Positions 45,521 to 57,233 of a stretch of DNA of 64,000 nucleotides are shown here, one piece after another. The notes under the pieces were generated by a model that saw nothing but the letters and a program-made list of their open reading frames with translations, was not told the DNA's origin and ran no database searches. The translations under genes and the position numbers were made by a program. This DNA comes from Diorhabda sublineata (taxonomy: Eukaryota; Arthropoda; Insecta; Coleoptera; Chrysomelidae): assembly GCF_026230105.1 (NCBI RefSeq), contig NC_079479.1, positions 13,775,734 to 13,839,733 on the forward strand. Reading direction: 5' to 3'. Position 1 is the stretch's first letter; each line of letters begins with the position of its first letter.

Positions 45521-46215
45521 AATAAATTATTATATTTAATAAAATTAGTATTTAGTTGATTATTTTATTGAAGTATTAATATGTTATACAAAATAAATTT
45601 CCAACGTAGTTAAATTTTCAAAACATCGCCGATGTTTGTACCTAAAAATATCCAATTACCGACTAGTCTGATGAGAAAGAACAAATCCACAGTCAACAGC
45701 AATTTTTTCATCAGGCAATTTCAGAATCCTATTTAAAAAGCCGCTTTCTATATAACACTATAATGCATCATCAATAGCATAGCTTCGATTTAAATTTAAA
45801 TACATAAATTGAAAATAAAATTCATTCTGGAATTGCCATGAACAAAAAAGATTGTGTGAATCTATTTGATAATTCAATGGCGTCGATATTAAACCATAGA
45901 AAGGAAGGTTAACCATCAGGTAAAGGAGAATCCATCAGAACCGTTGAAATAAAGGTCTCAATTTTTTTTATATCTCAAATAATGAGTTCAAATTTTGAAT
46001 TATCCTCATCAGACAAACATTAAACACTTGTTTTTATTCTCACCATAATTTCAAGACGTGGCTCTTCTGCGACTTCTCAGTAGAAAGCTTGACTCTTTTT
46101 ATAAAGATATTGACGATTTCATCATCAGTAATGCAGAAATTAATTAATAAAAGAAGTCTTTTTACTTTATCTGCAATCGAAAACTTTCCATGTAGCCATT
46201 GGTTCATCTTCGTAA
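45520..46215. other. AT-rich stretch, nothing certain
   Basis: Minus-strand pieces such as LINFCITDDEI near 46,120 look protein-like but are short, interrupted and unassigned. Confidence 0.25.
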
Positions 46216-46218
46216 TGG

Positions 46219-46922
46219 TTGAAGAATTTTAGCTGCCCCCAAAGCAGTTATGAAGTTGAGACTGCTCCTGGCTTCAGATCAAATTCTTCTTCTTTATTCA
46301 CACGAACGGTATTGACGATGTCTTCAGCTGAAACTCCAGCTGTATTAGCAACTGCTTATCATAATCCTGCAGCTTTTCAGGTTCTTAAACACTATGTAGC
46401 TCTAGCATCATCGTTCAACGAATGTCTTATCGTCTTCAAAGATCAGTTTCGGAATGTTTTCAAAAACTTAGACAATGTCATTTTTGAAATAAAGATGGAC
46501 ACATATATTGTTTTATTGATTAATAGATCTAAATACATTGACCAGAATCTTGTGAGTGCTACTGATAAAGAACAAGTCCCTTCATACTATCCAATGGAGA
46601 GTCACATATTTTTGATCCATCTAATCAGCCTGTGAATGTTTTAAAAAACTCCAACCACGTCATTCTTGAAATAAAGATGGACAAGTATCTTGTTCCATTG
46701 AATAATAGATCCAACGACATTGACCAGAGTCTTTTGAGTGCTACTCATGAAGAACAAGCCCCTTCAGACTATCCAATCGAGTCACATATTTTTAATCAAT
46801 CTTATCAGCTTCTGAATGTCTTCAAAAAACAAGACCACGTCATGGAATGTAGACTAGTATCTTCTTTTACTGAACGAAAGATCGGAAGACGTTGTCTACA
46901 ATCTTCTGATTCAGGAGTTTAG
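46219..46922 (+). pseudogene. frameshifted open frame with ~60-residue tandem repeats
   Basis: A first plus frame (46,219-46,635) and a second (46,632-46,922) encode successive copies of one repeat. Copy starts lie at about 46,453, 46,635 and 46,815, so the spacing is 182 then 180 bases. The extra two bases explain why the frame breaks at the first junction. Aligned blocks are NVFKNLDNVIFEIKMD / NVLKNSNHVILEIKMD, NRSKYIDQNLVSAT / NRSNDIDQSLLSAT, and YPMESHIF / YPIESHIF. The third copy is partial (NVFKKQDHVM) and leads into SSFTERKIGRRCLQSSDSGV. Upstream is an A/S/T-rich stretch beginning after aattttag, a possible acceptor. I know no family with this repeat. Amino acids are kept better than third bases, which suggests past selection. 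Confidence 0.45.
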
Positions 46923-46924
46923 AA

Positions 46925-47465
46925 GTATAGATGGTCGATTGTCATCTCGCAATGAGTAATGTTGTAATGTAATATTGTCGAAAATCTACGCAAATACTAC
47001 AGAATCAGGAGAAGCCGTTCTAGACTTTCTAATAGACTGTCGTATATTTTTGGATAACCTGAAGAGGTTCAAAATATTCTCGAGCACTCAATGAAGATTT
47101 ATCTCTCCTTATCATTATCAGTAATATCTTTTGATAAATATTTGTCCTCTTAAGAACATATCAGTACACCACTGTCATTTGAAAGAACTATCGAACGAGT
47201 ATCGTTGTTTATCTGATAAATTAAGTGAAAAAGAGAAAAAAATATCCGTAGCCACAAAGTGATTATCGTAAAATGAGGTTTCAAAATACCTTTTAGGGTT
47301 TAAATAGAAATAATCCGCTTATTTTAGATCGAAATTGATTTCTATATTATTGATTGCTTTTCTTGGTATGTGAAAACCTAAATAATTGATTGAGTTTAGT
47401 GGTAAATATCTTTTCAATATCTAAATATCTCAATTTGATTCTGATTTCACGAAAAGATAATTAAA
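46925..47465. other. stretch with a short coiled-coil-like frame
   Basis: Near 47,165-47,262 the plus strand reads KELSNEYRCLSDKLSEKEKK, an E/K/L-rich run open for about 45 codons. It is too short to assign. The remainder is featureless. Confidence 0.25.
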
Positions 47466-47469
47466 ATAG

Positions 47470-47787
47470 AAAGAAGATTGTATAACATTTTGGTTGGAGA
47501 TAAATGACTTTATTCAAAATATAAAAAAAGCTACTGTTCTATCAGCAGAGAACAAGGTGACTTGCAGGAGTAGTAGACCCAACAACGAACTTGAATTGCC
47601 CAGAAACAACATAAATAAATTAAAAGTATCAAATAAAAAGACGGATGGAAAATTTACTTTACCAATTGGCGCTACGACCCAAGTTCTCCATTCTCCTCGA
47701 TGTTATACTTTTCACCGCCAGTTTCAAACGCTTAGTTCATTTTGGTCCTGTTCTAGTGTAGATGAAGAACTAACCAGACGAAATTGA
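47470..47787 (+). other. unidentified open frame
   Basis: Open for 106 codons after a TAG at 47,467, ending in TGA at 47,785-47,787. It is rich in N, K, S and R (for example RSSRPNNELELPRNNINKL) and then reads FTLPIGATTQVLHSP. There is no ATG in the first part; translation would have to enter by splicing. I recognise no domain. Its composition looks coding, but the region is otherwise full of dead mobile elements. Confidence 0.3.
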
Positions 47788-47789
47788 AA

Positions 47790-48450
47790 TACAGTACGTA
47801 TAGTTTGGGATGCTGCACATGCAAGAGCACGTTGGGTGTGATCTTCCTGTACCACAAGAGAAAGGAAATATGGAATAAAACAATGTTTCCTCGATAAAAA
47901 GGATCTAGATAATGGGTAAATATCATTGAGGAAACCGTTTGATATTCAATGCTGGTTGAGTGGTAATTTTGAGTACTAGAATAATGGAAAAAGTAGTTTG
48001 AAACCACCATATAAACAAGGCTTCTTGTATTAAACTTATTGCTAAGTGCAGAAATGTAGAACGAGGTGATATAGTTCATAGATAAACTGAAAGTAAGCGA
48101 GAGACCAGGAAAAGATGAAATACTGATGAAAACACAAATATATAAATGGAAAGGAATTGTGACATCAAGACGACGACACACATACACTGATAGGCTGAGT
48201 TTTTGGCTCAAATTTGACCCGCCTCGCGCATGACGTCACGCTGATATCAAAATGTTTTCTTGGTGATTAAGAAAAACAAAGGATAAAACAAAATGGAGAA
48301 GGAATATCACCCCTACAACTACACTGATAGAGAATGATTAAATAATTAGTGTCATTGCTATATTTTGTTTTTTCCATTATTCTCTAATGCTTTTAACAGG
48401 CCATTTCTGTTTATTTTCATAGTAAATTGGTATTTGATGCTTTTCTGGTT
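47790..48450. other. stretch with a long low-complexity minus frame
   Basis: A 152-codon minus frame (47,753-48,211) is rich in S, Y, F and L with no pattern of domains or stable membrane segments. I treat it as chance. Confidence 0.35.
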
Positions 48451-48455
48451 GAATT

Positions 48456-49335
48456 TTCTATTTCAATACCACTTTTTCTTCAATAATCTTTAGTTTATCT
48501 TCATCTTCTTCTTGTAGATTTGTATCTTCCTTTTCAGGATTGTTTAAAATTAGTTAGAATAGAGAGAAATGCTTTATTGTTGAAAAAATTTTCACAATTT
48601 ATAGAGAAAAGCTTGTGAAAAATGGAAAACAAACATAAAAATAACTAAATAAAGATATAAATAAAATAAACTTCCAGAATACAGAAAGAAACAACAATGA
48701 GTAACAAAACTCTAGGTAATACTAATATTTAAGTCGCTTAGAGAGTAGTAGGCACTTTCCAGTAAATTTACCCTCAAATTATTAAGAAACGCGGGAAAAG
48801 ATTATAACGATTTGATTTCAAATGGCAAGAGATTGTGAATTTTTTGCATTATAAAATATTGAGCCCTTAACTAATTCTGAACGTGGAGACATAAAACTTT
48901 CTATTTTAATACCAATCTTTCTTCAATAATCTGAAGTTTATCTTTATCTACTTCTCGTAGATTTGTATCTTTCTTTTCAGGATTGTATAAAATTACTTAG
49001 AATAGAGAGAAGTGCTTTATTGTTAGAAAAGTTGTCACAATTTATAGACAAAAGCTTGTGAGAACTGAAAAACAAACAAAAAAATAACTAATTAAAAATA
49101 TAAATAGAATAAACTTCCAAATTACGGAAAGAAACAATGAGTAACAAAATTGTAGGTGATAATTAGTGTATAATTCGTTCAAAGAATAGAAAACATTTTC
49201 CAATAAATATGCTCTCAAACTATAGTGGAACGCGGAAAATAACTACATCGATTTTTCTTCAAATGGCAAGTGATTGTGCATCTTTTTTACATTGTGAAAT
49301 ATTGAGCCCTCAACTAATTTTGAACGTGGAGTGTT
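48456..49335. repeat. 441-bp tandem duplication carrying a LINE tail (copies 3 and 4)
   Basis: Copy 1 (about 48,456-48,896) and copy 2 (about 48,897-49,335) share, in order, ataccactttttcttcaata, gtagatttgtatct, tcaggattgt, atagagagaa(a/g)tgcttt, aaagcttgtgaaa and gaaacaatgagtaaca. Each ends in the minus-strand LINE tail also found at 2.9 and 16.2 kb. The two differ at roughly one base in seven, so the duplication is old. Confidence 0.85.
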
Positions 49336-49518
49336 GTTTTGAAATAAAATGTTAATTAAAAGTGATTTAATTTGCAATATGGTAGGCTCAAAATAGACTC
49401 ATATTCACAATGGATCATGTTTCTTTAGAAATATCACGAGAATTGGGGAGTCTCCTATTTTAATAAATATCTCTGGTAGTTTAACTAATCTTTAGAACAT
49501 CTTTCGGGAATTTAACTT

Positions 49519-49521
<3 letters not shown>

Positions 49522-49579
<58 letters not shown>

Positions 49580-49583
49580 TATA
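49522..49583. repeat. (AT)n microsatellite
   Basis: About 26 AT units, then one TAC interruption and a few more units. Confidence 0.95.
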
Positions 49584-49584
49584 A

Positions 49585-50185
49585 TTTTCACTAATTCTCT
49601 TGTGCTTAGAAATTCAACGAAAATCAACATAATATTTTCTAAAATGAATAAAAAATATTTATAAATTATTATTTACGTATTAATGCCTTTATAAAATTAC
49701 GTGACAAGTCATTGAACGTACTCCCATTGTTTTGATACGAATTCCGCTTAACAGAAATTTCACTCAGCTGATTTCTAGGGCATCACCAGCATAATATTCC
49801 GTAGATGAGATAATTCGAAACGCGAAAATAAGAGATTCAACAGCAATATTCTCGTCGAGTTAATTCAAATATTTCGCAGAATTCACAGCGCTGATGAAGT
49901 AGCATTTTCTTAGATGTTATGATCTGTTGTAACTATTACAAAGTGTCTCAAATTAAACGACATGTTTATTAAACAAAGAGGATTTCAAAAAATAATGTTA
50001 GAAACTTCAAAAAAATAACAATTGATTCAATTATATAAAAAATTCATTTCAACTTTTCACTTAAGCTTCATTAGAATTTAATCGACGAAAGGAATAATGC
50101 GATAAAGAAAGCATGTAGGCGAATGGAAAAAAATGGACTATAGATTGTGAATATGATGAAGATAAAAAGAAGAAAAAGTAGCAGT
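49585..50185. other. AT-rich stretch
   Basis: No motif seen until the R1-like fragment that starts near 50,190. Confidence 0.4.
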
Positions 50186-50189
50186 CGAT

Positions 50190-50670
50190 TAGCTGAGGTT
50201 TCCGACCACGTGAAATAGAGTGTGAAGAAGGCGGAAAGTAGGGTCGCAATGCTGAGTAAAATCCTACCAAACGGAAGGGGCCCCAGCAAAGACATTTCAC
50301 GTTATTAAGCGTCGTCCTTAATAAGGTTTAAGAGAAAAAAACGAATGATGAGTTTGAAAAGGAAAATTGGACTAGAGACGCTGCCCTACAGGTTATGACC
50401 AGGACGGGAGTTTGAAGTGTATTGTGGATACGAAAGAGACGACGCTAAACACATCATGATCCACATGATGTCCAGAATGTAAGAGCAAACCACTGTGTAC
50501 TGTTGAATGAATTGATGATTTAGCCGGACAACAGAATTGAAACTGTATTGTCCTGTAATGATGTATAAGGAGAAAACAGCTATAAACCATGTGTTGAAAA
50601 CAGTCAGAAGTGAAAGGCGCTCAGGCGAGGACTTCGGAGAGGTGGAGTGACCCTTCAGTCTTATCCAGAA
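50190..50670 (+). mobile_element. R1-type LINE fragment
   Basis: The plus strand reads RLAEVSDHVK, a stop, then KKAESRVAMLSKILPNGRGP, the end of the reverse transcriptase of R1-clade LINEs (consensus K-A-x-x-x-x-x-L-x-R-L-M-P-N-x-x-G-P). After a deletion of the S-I-L-L-Y-x-x-x-x-W part it reads YCGYERDDAKHIMIH, the C-terminal zinc-knuckle region (C-x-x-C-x-x-x-x-D-D-x-x-H). R1 elements usually sit in 28S rRNA genes, but relatives elsewhere are common. There is no rRNA sequence around this one. The minus frames at 50,061-50,300 and 50,386-50,685 are shadows. Confidence 0.7.
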
Positions 50671-50829
50671 GAGGAGGTGCAACACTACCTGGTGAATCTC
50701 CAGCCAGGGACAACGTCTCTAGGTCTTCATAAAGATTTCCCTCCAATTAAAAATAAAGAAAAGATGAAAAAGTATTTTGAACGAAATTAATATCTGAATA
50801 AATCGTTTACGGTTAATCACTATGTAAAA

Positions 50830-51080
50830 ATGGGACAGATATGTCGATTGGAAGACAGGCAAAAAAAAGTCCTAAAAGAAGAAACTTGGGTTGAAGTTAT
50901 TCACGAAGAACTGGGAGTAAGTTGACGAAAATTTGGTAGAAAATTCAAAATAGATAAGAAATATGTAAGTAACATTTTAAAGGAACGGAGTTTGGTTCAT
51001 AAATTAAGAAAATCGTCGTGGAAGTGTCAATGAAAACAAGTTTTTGCCTACTAAATATATGGAGTGATGAGATTTATTAT
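50830..51080 (+). mobile_element. transposase DNA-binding fragment (Tc1/mariner-like)
   Basis: The plus strand reads LEDRQKKVLKEETWVEVIHE, a stop, then KFKIDKKYVSNILKERSLV. This has the shape of the second helix-turn-helix of a Tc1/mariner-type transposase (F-x-I-S-x-x-Y-V-S-x-I-L-K-x-x-x-L-x-x-x-K). No catalytic part follows, as the sequence becomes featureless after 51,080. The assignment to this superfamily rests on the pattern only. Confidence 0.45.
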
Positions 51081-51084
51081 TGTC

Positions 51085-53615
51085 AGAATTGAATTTATAA
51101 TCGTATTTCAAAAGACACGAAAAGTTTAACTTTAGAGTGTTGGTATGGTTGACGATATCTCTTCGTGGTCGTTCTTCAGCTTGTATTTGTCGTTCTGAAA
51201 ATTCTGCAACCTCTAAAATATATGAAAAAACATTTCCATCACACGATTCAATGGAAAGTTGAGGATTCTCCTCGTTTCTCTTCTTTTTTTATAATTATTT
51301 TGACCAATATATTGAAATAATTCAAAGTATTATAAGTAAAAAACATTCTCAAATGGAAATATTCTGATTAAAAACATTTCAAACTGGAAATATTTTCATC
51401 AAATAATGATATTGATCTACTGCAACACAAACGGTTTCATTATTTCACGAAAATACCGGAAAATTACTACGGTACCAAAGCCGAAGTGAGCTGTTTGATT
51501 AAAAACTTCATTAGTTTTCTGAAAGTCATATGTAAAAGGATGTGGGGATATAATGGAAGGGTATTTTTTTCTATAGGATGTATCGTTCAATGGACGATTA
51601 GTTAACGAAAAGGCGATTAATGACATCTGCATAAATTTTATGTCTGAACGATTTTCATGCCCATTTCGAATAATACGGAGCGTGACAAAAATATAAGCAG
51701 GTGTTTCGATTGGTAATGAATATATAAGTGCACATTAACTTCCAGAAAAACAAAGTAAAACTCTATTTTAAAAGAATTCTTCACATAACAGTAAATAACA
51801 CTTTATAAAACACTACCTTTATTAAGAAAATTCCACTAAATAAGAAAATTTCAAGAAAACTAACCTAAAATGTGATAGGTTACACTATATCATTTTACAT
51901 AATGGGGATGTTGAAAATAGGTATTTTTGATGTTGGTGTCAAATTCGTACACTCCATAATTGACAGGGCATGCACTGAATCTAATTTTTTTTTAGTTTTG
52001 AAACGCTAAAAACCCGTTTCAGTAAATGCAAGATACATCCTTTCATGGACTGATTCCTGTTTTAGCAAAACCGTCAATGCATTTTGGATTGTCTTTGTTT
52101 AAACATATACTACCAGAAGAATTAACCTTCAAAGGGCCATAAGCATCCTGCTAAGGAGTTGTGACGTTAAAAGCCACCAAACAGAAGCAATATTTTAATT
52201 TTCTAACAGGGATTAGCATATTTGCATAACCAAACACTGAAGAAACAGCAGATTTTTGATACAAACTTTCTGAAGAGTTTCTTCATCACATACTAGTCTT
52301 TGATCCCACTAGTTTGCGAACAGTTGTAGCCAAAATTTTTGGAGGTTTCTGAACCGTATTGTAAATTTATTCGTCAATGGATGTTTTTTACAACAGCGAA
52401 TTTGGAACCTCAAAAACATGAAGCTCGTTGAACGTCCTTGTCCTGGATGAATATGTAGGTTTTGGTTATCAGCCTCATTGTGGCATTAATTTGAGACATT
52501 TTTCCTTCAACTGTTTCCTTAAACAACTTTCTTAATAGAACAATAATAGTTCGATCCTGGGAATTCCCAGTTGTATTGAGAATTCCGAGATTGTTGTTGG
52601 GTATAGAGACTATTCCAAGTTTTGAGGTGCTGCTGGTACCCATTCTACATATTCTAATAGCATGATCTTGTCCGATATATCTGGTACATGTTTTAGGGAA
52701 AAACAACATATTTTCATCCCTCTACCTGTTACACTGTTCTTGGCTCTACTTCTATTTCTCACTTTAGAGAACCCAGGCAAGAAGTTTGGATCGAAAAGAA
52801 GTCTCAATAAAGCGTGCAGATTTCCAACGCTTAGATCTTAATGGAGCTACGCTCCTCCTAGATATCCGACACGCGCAACCTCTTCATCGTCTTCAACCCT
52901 TACAACTAGCGCTTATATTATTTCTATAATATGATTACAAACATTTTGTGTGCTTGGGTGAGTTAGAAAAGAACGGGGAGGATGAATTGATGTGAATACT
53001 TCTCATATTATAATGAATTTGTCATCATTAACGTAGTTTTAACTATTTCCGTTCATTTTCCCAACTATTTTCCATCTGCAAAACTGTCACTTCCTTTATT
53101 CAAAGTTAATATTCAGTCCTTTTGAATGCTCAAAAAGGAAGCTTATCAAGATTTTAATGAAACGTAGCAAGCCTCTTTGACTAGTTGCTTCGATGGAAAA
53201 TAATTTTCCGGTATTTTCGTGAAATAACGAACTGCTTTTTGTAGTTATAGAGATTCGGTAGTGGAAAATCCCCAATTAGAATAATATAGTTACTTTGAGA
53301 AACAGACTAGAAATAGTTTTCCAGATATTTATTCCAAATTTAGATCATGATATTCGATTCAAATGTTTTTTAATTTTTAATTTGTGTGCGATGTTCAGAT
53401 TTGAAACGTTTCGTTTCCTCTATGTAGATCGTATTCTATTTATGAAGAAAATCGTGTCTATTAGATTTTCTCTATAGTAGGAAATCTAAGACAATTTGGA
53501 TGTTCTTTTATTTGGAAACTTATCATGCTACAACAGTCAAAAAATAGTTTGGTTTACGTTAGACTTGCCTATCAGAAAAATGATCCTTTGGTAAGTAATT
53601 TGTCGATGAATTTAT
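51085..53615. other. long stretch with unassigned minus frames
   Basis: Two minus frames (52,410-52,709 and 52,610-52,807; 99 and 65 codons) overlap in different phases and read protein-like text such as DPNFLPGFSKVRNRSRAKN, but I know no match. A 35-codon plus piece at 52,815-52,920 (DLNGATLLLDIRHAQPL) is GC-richer and equally unassigned. The rest is AT-rich. Confidence 0.3.
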
Positions 53616-53619
53616 AAAA

Positions 53620-54270
53620 TACTGACTGACACAAAGATAGCGCTGCCACTGTCAAATCCATATGATATCTATGGTACCAACTATAAAGAGACTGTGGAAA
53701 TTCATGACATTTTGATAAGTCAGTTATGAGATTTTTGAAAACAATGGATTCAAATCAATTTCATGTGTTAATTTATGATTGCCTTTTGATGAAAATCAAA
53801 ACGATCATGAATATGAGCAGCCGGTAAACCAGGTCCAAAAACATAAAATTCAGTTGGTAAGGTTATGGCCTCATTATTTTGGGATGCACATGGAATATTG
53901 TTCATCCACTATCTCCAAAATGAAGAGACCATCAATAGCGAATACTACATAGTTTTTGAATCATTTGAATGTAAAAATCAAAGTGAAACGGTCTGATAGG
54001 TCGAAGAAAAAACTGTTTCACCAAGACAATACACCGATTAACAAGTCGATGGTTGAATTGAACAAATTACATTTCGAATGACTTCCTTATCCACTGTTTA
54101 GTTTAGATCTGATTCCTGGTGCCTAATACCTATTCGCTGATCTCAAATAGAAACTCGCAGGTAAGAACTTCAGTTCAAATGAAGAAACTGAAGCTTATTT
54201 TGAGGTAAAAGACAAATCCTTCTAGAAGCACGTCATATTGAGTGATGTTAGGTATAAAGTATAGGTTTAT
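53620..54270 (+). mobile_element. mariner transposase pseudogene, 39-kb family
   Basis: It starts with actgactgacacaaagatag and shares ~200 bases with the copy at 39 kb. The plus strand shows VMASLFWDAHGILFIHYL (the W-D block), ETINSEYY, then KKLFHQDNTPINKSM with the second catalytic aspartate kept. It continues with FADLK, KLAGKNFSSNEE and EAYFEVKDKSF. The third aspartate block reads PYPLFSLDLIP, with D kept in SLDLIP. The N-terminal third is deleted and frames shift several times, so it is inactive. The C-terminal R-W-x-x-C block is lost. Confidence 0.85.
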
Positions 54271-54274
54271 AAGG

Positions 54275-55450
54275 CTTATTTCAAATAAGTAATTAGTTAA
54301 TTATGAGTGTATAGATAAAGATTAATTTTTTCATATATTAAGTGGAGAAAAGATCAAAATTGACACGATATAATAAAAAAAACAATATATTAGGTTAGAA
54401 ATGCTACAATACTATATGTCGAATGCTACAATTTTCTGATAACTTTTTCTTGAAGTCGACTTAATTAGAAGTGAAGTCCACATTATTCCGACAAATCCCT
54501 AATGTTTCACACAGACTTTCATCCCTCATAAATTACGACCACTTTTACTTAAAATAGACTATGTTAGAAGACGCTGATTGACGTTAGTTGCCCACAAAAT
54601 TTCTTACAATTCACGCTTGTAATTTTTAAATTTTTTCTGGTATTTCATCCTTTTTGTATATAGAATAAAAGAAGAATAATGAACCTCATATTGGAATGGA
54701 AAAAATCAGCTCAGTAAGACGATATTAGACATTTAAAACATACTAAAACGTGAGTGATTTTGTGATTAAATATACAGTTGAAATGTGCGTAGTCCGCTAC
54801 TGTATTTTATTATCTTATAATAAAGATAAACCGTAGTTTATATATGCCTCACGGCATACTGAGTGTTTCCTTTTTTTTTTGTAGTATGTAGGCCAGTTTT
54901 TGCGATTGATTCGTGATTGCTCTTATTCATGACTCACGTGATGCATTTCAAAGATCCGAGTAGAATAAGGAAGAGGTGTGCTATTTCATTTTTTTGCGGT
55001 TACGATTTTTCCTTAAACCCGCCATCAATACATAACTGTTATGTAGGATTTTTTCAAAAAAAAACGGTCACGTTCTCATTTTACAGTTCGTTAACTATAT
55101 CGAACATATTAATTGTCTATTTATGATAAATAGTACCCTTCAACTTTCGCAATTTCAATGAGGATTTCTTATGACACAAAATAATTAGAAAAAATGAAAT
55201 GTAAATGGAAAATTTTTGTATACAGGGACTCACAGAAATCACAAGCAATTTATTTTTTTACCAAAGATGACAGATCATGCGAAAATAAATCTAGAAATTC
55301 GACAAGAAACGAAATTATTTGCAGCTTCATATTAGAACTGACTAGAGGGACTATTTGTAGACTTCGCCTTTCACAATAGATGTATCTTTATAATAACCAA
55401 TAAGTCGCAAGCTCGTAGGCAAAACTTAAAACTATGTTTGGTATGCCAAA
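54275..55450. other. AT-rich stretch, nothing recognised
   Basis: Open frames at 54,917-55,126 and 55,194-55,379 carry no motif. Confidence 0.4.
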
Positions 55451-55452
55451 AC

Positions 55453-56035
55453 ATCATATGAGGTCTGGCTATTAAATAACAAGACTGGTTACGAAAAAGG
55501 ATTTTATTTAAAAATTATTCTACATCTGAATTCTCCCCGCGCCATATACCTTTCCATATGTTTTTTCCATTGATCTAAACAGTCCTGAAAGTCTTCTTTG
55601 ATGAGGGTCTTCAAGAGCTCTGTCGTTTTTTGCTCTACCGCTTCCATCGCCTCAAATTGGATCCCTTCCAGAGCACATCTTTCTCTAACCTTCTCAAACT
55701 TTCAAGGAAATGTGAGCAGACCAGTTGACGCAAGAGCTTTTGGTCATGAGTCAGATTTTTTGGCACCAACTTTTGTCATGTGTAATTCCTCGTCTAAAAT
55801 TTTTCTAACTGTTCCTTTATCGATGTTTACAGCCTCGGCAATCATTCGGATGTTCATTCGATGATCTGCACGCCCAATTTGGTTGATTTTGGTCACTGAT
55901 TCCAGGGTTGAAACTTGTCATCTTCAGAGCTCTTTCGGTTCGGTGCAATTCTAATCTTCTTTGAATCAACGTAACTAAAACTAAAGTCTTATCATATAAA
56001 AATACTTTTCTGCCTTTGAATAACATCGCCACGGA
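55453..56035 (-). mobile_element. mariner-type transposase pseudogene, GAGGTCTGGC family, copy 2
   Basis: The edge tatgaggtctggctattaaa at 55,456 equals the left end of the 20.6-kb copy. On the minus strand the N-terminal side reads NIRMIAEAVNIDKGTVRKIL and EELHMTKVGAKK, a good helix-turn-helix. A deletion follows, and then the C-terminal part KTLIKEDFQDCLDQWKKHME with RYMARGEF. All catalytic aspartates fall in the deleted middle. The plus frame 55,598-55,864 is a shadow. The outer N-terminal end (towards 56,035) fades without a terminal repeat. Confidence 0.85.
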
Positions 56036-56039
56036 CGTC

Positions 56040-56515
56040 GATGATTCTTGTGATTTGTTGTAGACAATTCCTTGGAATGGAAGTATCCGCTTTATCTAAA
56101 AAATTAAGCTCCTCTTGTTTAGCACTGGGATGAGTTTCCAGAGAACTAGATTTATCCACAACCTCAACAGCTTATTCGCATCTTCAGGGGTACGTGTGGT
56201 GCGACTCAATTTAAGCAAAACTTCAAACTATAAAAGAGAGCTTTCAGATATTGACTCGGAGTAAACAGCAGGAACTTCTTTGAAAGATTAAACATTCTGA
56301 CTTTTCCTTCTTTATTTATCTTTGAATCCGTTTGCCTAATTCGTAAGGACGCTTCTCCAATTTCAAGACCTTTACCAACTTCACGTTCAGAATTAGTTAA
56401 GGGTCACTAAATTGAGTCAAGAACCATCCATCGACGGTACTCTGTACTCAGTATTTATTATGGGAGATCTTTTGGTCATATTTTCTTCAATCTTGTCCTC
56501 TCTAATTGCTGGTTG
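56040..56515. other. stretch with protein-like minus text
   Basis: The minus strand gives SSLETHPSAKQEELNFLDKA and TSIPRNCLQQITRIIDVRG over about 60 codons ending near 56,000. It is unassigned and partly overlaps the mariner edge. The word cgttcagaattagttaaggg at about 56,381 matches the LINE tail family at 2.87 kb, but the similarity covers only about 25 bases. Confidence 0.3.
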
Positions 56516-56517
56516 AA

Positions 56518-57175
56518 CAGATCATCTATTAATTAATTGTTGTGATTGTTGGATCGAATTTCGTATCTTGTGGAATAGCTCTTTGATTAGTGGGATATTC
56601 AGATCGTTATTACTTTTTTGGTTTGTGACGCTTTGTAACTTAACGTACGGAGTGTTTTGGATTGGAATGTTTGGAGTATTACCAGATTGATATGAATAGT
56701 TTTGCATTTGAGCGAGCCTTAATTCAGATCTTTTGTTGAGTAGACATTGTATATTTCTTAGTTTGAAATCTAAATGTTTTCTCTTGTTTTTTATATCTGT
56801 TTTCCATGTAAGTTTTCCATCAAAACGCATCTCCAAGTACTTGATAACTGGTTAGGGAATATTATTGATGAACAGATTTTCTTGTTTTAAATATGATAGT
56901 CAGTTTTGTAAAAAAATTTGGATGATTTTCTACTTTTTCTACAACTACAGTTGGGTCTACAACTGTTGCAATCAATGTCGTGTCGTTTGCAATGGCTGCT
57001 ATAGAGGTATCATCTGCTGTGGATTCAGATACAGAAATGGGCCTAGAGCGCTACCCGTTTAATATAGTTTCAATTTGTAGAGGAACCAAACTATATCAAA
57101 CGCCTATTGTGTGTCATTAAATACTCCAGTACGCACCTTTTTTTCTGTTAGAGTTGATTTGTGGAATGTTCGCAA
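56518..57175 (-). mobile_element. Jockey-clade LINE pseudogene
   Basis: On the minus strand near 57,050 the text SALGPFLYLN appears, followed in a shifted frame by SADDTSIAAIANDTTLI, which is the F-A-D-D catalytic box with F changed to S. After that comes VIKYLEMRFDGKLTWKTDIK (Y-L-G-V-x-x-D-x-x-L-x-W-x-x-H), then KRKHLDFKLRNIQCLL, and NNDLNIPLIKEL near the C-terminus. These are in the right order for the second half of a Jockey polymerase. The 104-codon frame 56,522-56,836 covers the C-terminal half. The Y-G-I-Q-L-W-G block is lost and there are several frameshifts. Confidence 0.85.
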
Positions 57176-57233
57176 CTGAAACTGAATTGGTTCTGATGTT
57201 TTGGAACAAATGTTTTCAGTGGCCATAAACTTA

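Noticed and set aside
47753..48211. 152-codon minus-strand open frame
   Set aside because: S/Y/F/L-rich text without domain, start context or splice signals. One of the longest frames by length, but consistent with chance in this composition.
50190..50670. rDNA locus because of an R1-type LINE
   Set aside because: No 28S-like sequence surrounds it; R1-related elements also occur outside rDNA.
50386..50685. 99-codon minus frame resembling a membrane protein
   Set aside because: The plus strand of the same bases encodes the R1-type zinc-knuckle region, so the hydrophobic minus reading is a shadow.
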